From Bacillota bacterium (GTDB taxonomy: Bacteria > Bacillota > Sulfobacillia > Sulfobacillales > Sulfobacillaceae), in assembly GCA_021792935.1 (NCBI GenBank), contig JAJYTS010000012.1, positions 1 through 34,200 of the forward strand: 34,200 nt of DNA. Direction: 5' to 3'. Under the pieces are notes generated by a model that worked only from the letters and a program-made list of their open reading frames with translations, ran no database searches and was not told the DNA's origin. Below, in pieces: positions 31,073 through 34,200 of the stretch. The position numbers and the translations under genes were made by a program. The stretch's first letter is position 1. The number at the start of each line of letters is the position of its first letter.

Positions 31073-31090
31073 CAAGTTTTGGGAAGAGAA

Positions 31091-31125
31091 TGAACGACGG
31101 CCCTCTTAATGGGGGCCGTCGTTCA
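31091..31125. terminator. Bidirectional terminator between convergent genes
   Basis: TGAACGACGGCCC (31091-31103) and GGGCCGTCGTTCA (31113-31125) form a perfect 13-bp stem with a 9-base loop, placed between the TDT gene and the convergent molybdopterin gene. The plus side is followed by ATAATTTTGC, a weak T-run. Confidence 0.8.
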
Positions 31126-31145
31126 ATAATTTTGCTAAGAAGGAT

Positions 31146-31580
31146 TCAAATATCTTCAGCTTTGCCGATTCGCGTGAGAGAGATTGTCCGTGCCGTTTCG
31201 CCCCGGTCGTCATTGACGACGGTGATGCGATCAACGCCCTTGACACTGTTGTAGCAAGGGCCGCCTGAAATGACCAGCCGCCAGCTGCCCTCGCCCAGCG
31301 AGTGGCCGTTCTGGGTGTCGGCCAGAAGAGCCTGGGGAAGGGCGCTTAAGGGTAGAACCGCCACGAAGTCACCCGACGCCACTTCGACGTAGCGCGCTTC
31401 CTTCGTGGGTCCTGCCAGCCGCACCAAGTCGTCCATTCGGTATCCAGACCACGCTTGATCCGGCTTAGTCCATCCTTCCAAACAGACAAAATCTTCGATG
31501 CGCTCGATGCGTTGGGATGCTAGGGCATCGGGCGGAATATCAAATGGTCTTTCGACCAGACCGGTGAGCGTCAGCGCCAT
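31146..31580 (-). CDS. Single-domain molybdopterin (sulfite-oxidase-like) protein
   Basis: A 144-residue protein made only of an oxidoreductase molybdopterin-binding domain. The molybdenum-ligand Cys33 is in EDFVCLEGWTKP, and VEVASGDFVAVLPLSAL, LLADTQNGHSL, then RLVISGGPCYNSVKGVDRITV follow the sulfite-oxidase/MsrP fold. It is shorter than YedY/MsrP (about 330) and has no signal peptide, so it would be cytoplasmic and may need a partner. ATG 31580 follows AAGGAGG. It is 19 bases downstream of the SdhB-like gene, an obvious electron-transfer candidate. moaA, for cofactor synthesis, is divergent nearby. The substrate is unknown. Confidence 0.88.
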   Translation of the reverse strand: MALTLTGLVERPFDIPPDALASQRIERIEDFVCLEGWTKPDQAWSGYRMDDLVRLAGPTKEARYVEVASGDFVAVLPLSALPQALLADTQNGHSLGEGSWRLVISGGPCYNSVKGVDRITVVNDDRGETARTISLTRIGKAEDI

Positions 31581-31599
31581 GGATTTTTCCTCCTTCGCG

Positions 31600-32397
31600 T
31601 TACGCCTTATCGTCGGCGTTGGCCTCTCTCTTGCGCTTGCGGTTGTATGCCCACTTTTTCAGAGGATCGTAATAACGGTCCGCAACCCGCTCTTTAAGCG
31701 GGATGATGGCGTTGTCCGTGATGTGAATACCCTGCGGGCATACCTCGGTGCAGCAGCCGGTGACATTGCACATGGCAATGCCGGCGTCGCCGTGCAAGAG
31801 GGGGATGCGGTCCCCGGCATCCATTGGGTGCATCTCGTGTGAGGCAATTAGTGTCATAAACCGTGGCCCATAGTACTTATTGAACCCTGCATGTTCGCGC
31901 AATACGTGGCACGTGTCTTGACACAAGAAGCACTCGATGCATTTGTGGAACTCCTTGACCCGTTCAACATCTTCGGGATACATGGTGAATGGCGCCTGCT
32001 GGGCCGGCTTAAACGGCGGAATAGTCTTAGCGACTTCATAATTCCAGTTGACGTCGGTGACAAGATCCTTAATCAAGGGAAAAGCTTTCATGGGCGCCAC
32101 GTTAAGGGCTTTGCCGGTAAATTCGTCGACGCGGGTCTTGCACAAGAGCCGCGGCCGCCCGTTAATCTCGGCGCTGCAGGAGCCGCAGTGGGCGGCCTTG
32201 CAGTTCCATCGCACGGCTAAATCGGGCTGCTCATGTTCTTGAACCCATCGTACAGCGTCTAACACCACCATGCCCGGGGTGTAGGGCACTCGATAGGGCT
32301 GGGGGCTTAATTCCTCTTTGGTGTCACCCCGCATGATGCTTAAATCAATCCATGTCCGCTCGCTCTCAGCGGTAGGTGTTTCAACACTTGTTGCCAC
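31600..32397 (-). CDS. SdhB/FrdB-like iron-sulfur protein
   Basis: A 265-residue iron-sulfur subunit of the succinate dehydrogenase/fumarate reductase type. The [2Fe-2S] ligands are Cys66, 71, 74 and 86 (WNCKAAHCGSCS, LLC). The C-terminal ferredoxin half has Cys153, 156, 159 and 163 (CIECFLCQDTC) and Cys210, 215/216 and 220 (CNVTGCCTEVCPQG). No SdhA, SdhC or SdhD gene is next to it, and instead a molybdopterin protein follows 19 bases later. I infer it passes electrons for a different enzyme, or belongs to a dispersed Sdh complex. The start GTG 32397 follows AGGAGGAG by 5 bases; the frame continues 6 codons upstream across this site. Confidence 0.9.
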   Translation of the reverse strand: MATSVETPTAESERTWIDLSIMRGDTKEELSPQPYRVPYTPGMVVLDAVRWVQEHEQPDLAVRWNCKAAHCGSCSAEINGRPRLLCKTRVDEFTGKALNVAPMKAFPLIKDLVTDVNWNYEVAKTIPPFKPAQQAPFTMYPEDVERVKEFHKCIECFLCQDTCHVLREHAGFNKYYGPRFMTLIASHEMHPMDAGDRIPLLHGDAGIAMCNVTGCCTEVCPQGIHITDNAIIPLKERVADRYYDPLKKWAYNRKRKREANADDKA

Positions 32398-32431
32398 AGG
32401 GTCTCCTCCTGGCACTTAAATTATGCTAGTA

Positions 32432-32437
32432 ATTATA
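32432..32437 (-). promoter_or_regulatory. -10 box of the SdhB-like gene
   Basis: A perfect TATAAT on the minus strand (32437-32432). It puts the transcription start near 32425 and the CRP-type site centre about 61 bases upstream of it, the class I activator position. The -35 is weak. Confidence 0.45.
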
Positions 32438-32477
32438 TTAACCGCCGTCTATCCTAAAGAGCAAGCCTTTTGCATGC

Positions 32478-32493
32478 TGTGACTTCTGTCACA
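32478..32493. promoter_or_regulatory. CRP-type site 4, between divergent SdhB-like and methyltransferase genes
   Basis: TGTGA-CTTCTG-TCACA is a perfect match to the CRP consensus. On plus, a weak -10-like GTAAAT (32515-32520) begins 21 bases later; on minus it lies near -61 of the SdhB-like promoter. It could therefore control both directions. Confidence 0.65.
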
Positions 32494-32557
32494 GTACTGG
32501 CCGCACGTTTGCGGGTAAATGGCTATGGTGCGGAGTGCTAGCGAGGGGAGTACGGTT

Positions 32558-33514
32558 TTGGCGAAAATTTCCGAGTTCAGCGGTAATCGCTTGATTGAAG
32601 CCGGTATAGGGGACACGGAGCAGACCCGCGAGGTCCCCGCAGGGCGTCACGCATTTTGGCTGGCCCAAGGGCAAGCCATCTGGACAGGTTCAGACGGCGT
32701 GGGCATTCAGTGGGAGGCGGCAGATACTGTCTATGAGGTATCGGGGCCGGGAGTGCTGAAAGTCATGGAGGCGTGCCGCTATCTGTGGTTGGAGGGATCT
32801 GATCCCTTAGGGTTTGGGTTGCGCGCTATCTTGTACCGTACGATAATGGAACCGCGCAATTATGGGGTGGGCAAGGCTTTGGCGCAAGGGCTCAGTTTGC
32901 CCTCCGATACGCTATGGGCCGATATTGGAACCGGAACCGGGGCTATGGTGAAAGCGCTGCAGGAGTTGTCGGCGCCGCCTGGTCTGATTGTGGGCGTTGA
33001 TCAGTCGGTGCGAATGATGAGCCAAGCCCTGGACGAGGCTGTACCGACAGCGCCTTCCTGGTTTGTGGCGCACGATGTCTTAACGCTGAGATGGCCGAAA
33101 GATTTCTTGGATGGAATTAGCGCCCTTTTGCTGTTTCATTTGGTTGACAAAATAGATGACCTCATCGCGCGATTGTATGCCGCCTTAAAGCCGGGAGCAA
33201 TGTTAATTTATGCGGTAAGTTCGGATTCCAATCCATTTGTTCGTATGATTATGCGGCAGTTAGAAGGGCCCGGTGATTTTTTTAAGCAGGGACAGCAAAA
33301 AATTCGGGAAAGTGTGCTGGCGGCAGGATTTCAGATTGTCCGTTCCGATCCCTACCGCGATGAAATCGCTTTGGAAAATCCCGACGCCATGCGGACTCTC
33401 ATTTCCAGTATCGGAGGACCGGCCAGTCGCGGTATTCGTGCCGATATTGTGCCGCCCAAGAGCATTCAACGGATATTCGATCTGGTCTGGGCGCAGAAAC
33501 CCCCAGCCAGTTAA
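32558..33514 (+). CDS. SAM-dependent methyltransferase with N-terminal extra domain
   Basis: A 318-residue protein. The C-terminal part (about 115-270) is a class I methyltransferase with motif I LWADIGTGTGAMVKAL, the acidic VGVDQSVRMMSQAL and the post-motif region ALKPGAMLIYAV. The first 110 residues (VPAGRHAFWLAQGQAIWTG, SDGVGIQWEAADTVYEVSG) look like a small beta-rich domain I do not recognise. The target is unknown. The start TTG 32558 follows GAGGGGAG by 7 bases; upstream ATGs lack such a site. The stop codon sits inside the moaA ribosome site, so the two are coupled, and a CRP-type site lies upstream. Confidence 0.82.
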   Translation: MAKISEFSGNRLIEAGIGDTEQTREVPAGRHAFWLAQGQAIWTGSDGVGIQWEAADTVYEVSGPGVLKVMEACRYLWLEGSDPLGFGLRAILYRTIMEPRNYGVGKALAQGLSLPSDTLWADIGTGTGAMVKALQELSAPPGLIVGVDQSVRMMSQALDEAVPTAPSWFVAHDVLTLRWPKDFLDGISALLLFHLVDKIDDLIARLYAALKPGAMLIYAVSSDSNPFVRMIMRQLEGPGDFFKQGQQKIRESVLAAGFQIVRSDPYRDEIALENPDAMRTLISSIGGPASRGIRADIVPPKSIQRIFDLVWAQKPPAS

Positions 33515-33528
33515 GGAGGTGCAAGCTG

Positions 33529-34200
33529 TTGGAAAACGTGTTTGACCGTTTTAACCGGCCACTTCGCGATTTGAGAATATCTTTGACCGACCGTTGCAAC
33601 TTTCGTTGTGTCTATTGCATGCCTAAAGAAATCTTCGGCACCCCGACCCACTTTATGCCCGTTGAGGAAGCGATGTCCCGCGCCGAGATTGTCACCATTG
33701 TGGGGGCGCTCAGCCGGCTGGGGGTTCGCAAGGTGCGTCTCACTGGCGGAGAGCCTCTACTACGGGACGACATTGTTCCCTTAGTGGCCGACTTGAAGCA
33801 AATTCCCGGTATTGAGGATATTGCCGTCACCACGAACGGGTCCACGTTAACCCGGGCCCGGGCGGCCAGTCTTAAAGAGGCCGGGTTGAGCCGAATCACG
33901 GTAAGCTTGGACTCTTTGGATGCCGAGCGCTTCGGCGCTATCAACGGGGTTGGATTTACGCCGGCCCGGGTATTGAAAGCGATTGACAATGCCGCCGAGG
34001 CGGGGCTCAGCCCCGTCAAAATTAACGCCGTAATCAAGCGGGGCATGAATGAGGTGGACATTGTGCCTTTGGCGGAGCACTTCCGGTTTACCGGGCACAC
34101 AGTCCGCTTTATTGAGTTTATGGATGTCGGAACCTCCAATGGCTGGGAACTTAAAGATGTGGTATCGGCCGCAGAAATGCTGAAGATGATTGGAGAGCGC
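33529..34200 (+). CDS. moaA: GTP 3',8-cyclase MoaA (5' part)
   Basis: The first 224 codons of MoaA, the radical-SAM enzyme that, with MoaC, turns GTP into cyclic pyranopterin monophosphate, the first step of molybdenum cofactor synthesis. The SAM-cluster motif is Cys23-x3-Cys27-x2-Cys30 (DRCNFRCVYCMP), followed by the GGEP motif (RLTGGEPLLRDDI), TTNGSTL, and RITVSLDSLDAERF. The start is TTG 33529, nine bases after AAGGAGG (33513-33519), which overlaps the stop of the methyltransferase gene. The gene runs off the window; the C-terminal cluster is not visible. It presumably supplies cofactor for the molybdopterin protein nearby. Confidence 0.96.
   Translation, partial: MENVFDRFNRPLRDLRISLTDRCNFRCVYCMPKEIFGTPTHFMPVEEAMSRAEIVTIVGALSRLGVRKVRLTGGEPLLRDDIVPLVADLKQIPGIEDIAVTTNGSTLTRARAASLKEAGLSRITVSLDSLDAERFGAINGVGFTPARVLKAIDNAAEAGLSPVKINAVIKRGMNEVDIVPLAEHFRFTGHTVRFIEFMDVGTSNGWELKDVVSAAEMLKMIGER

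Noticed and set aside
1-34200. tRNA, rRNA, CRISPR arrays, insertion sequences or phage genes
   Set aside because: I looked for cloverleaf arms, spaced direct repeats, transposase motifs and terminal inverted repeats and found none I could support.

Overview
The window is chromosomal DNA of a moderately GC-rich Gram-positive bacterium. The pointers are strong Shine-Dalgarno sequences, many GTG and TTG starts, sigma-A-like promoters, a YlaI/DUF2197 protein, AroH-type chorismate mutase, the order cmk-plsC-rpsA(ypfD-like), and the remains of a sporulation gene (spmB). Tellurite/dicarboxylate-type, OsmC, Tpx and PaaABCD genes together with heme-copper-oxidase-like membrane proteins would fit an aerobic thermoacidophilic Firmicute such as Sulfobacillus. 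The genus is an inference from gene content, not a database match.

Layout. 1-604 is the 3' end of an APH-family phosphotransferase. 605-1661 has no intact gene but carries a decayed spmB on the minus strand. 1662-8327 is mostly housekeeping: ridA, rluB and nicotinate phosphoribosyltransferase on plus, a SWIM zinc-finger gene on minus, then ylaI-like, aroH, cmk, plsC and a four-domain S1 gene on plus, closed by an intrinsic terminator. 8699-10400 is a phosphate module (Pit transporter plus DUF47/PhoU-like protein) behind four TTAA repeats at exact 11-bp spacing that resemble a Pho box. 10431-19773 is a metabolic and transport region: MaoC-like hydratase and CurA-like reductase (divergent), an MFS exporter divergent from a two-gene ABC exporter, a PaaI-like thioesterase, an isochorismatase-family hydrolase and an MMPL transporter. 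20088-22637 is paaABCD, the oxygenase of aerobic phenylacetate degradation, on minus, without paaE in view.

23179-34200 is the most unusual part. It holds a two-domain DUF2249 protein, two tandem paralogous polytopic membrane proteins with heme-copper-oxidase-I/NnrS-like histidine segments, an unrecognised small protein, a second DUF2249 protein and a Crp/Fnr-family regulator. These are followed by thiol peroxidase, an OsmC protein, a small ORF broken by an in-frame TGA, a DUF488 protein and a TDT-family transporter. Last come an orphan SdhB-like iron-sulfur protein and a single-domain molybdopterin protein on minus, divergent from a methyltransferase gene and moaA (cut by the window end).

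Four CRP-type palindromes (TGTGA-N6-TCACA, none or one mismatch) lie upstream of four of these transcription units, each 20-21 bases before a -10-like hexamer. The Crp/Fnr protein encoded in the middle has the CRP recognition-helix pattern R-E-T-V-x-R. I infer a local regulon linking DUF2249 proteins, heme-copper-like membrane proteins, peroxide defence and molybdenum redox enzymes, plausibly for nitrogen-oxide or low-oxygen respiration or stress. This is the best candidate for an undescribed system here.
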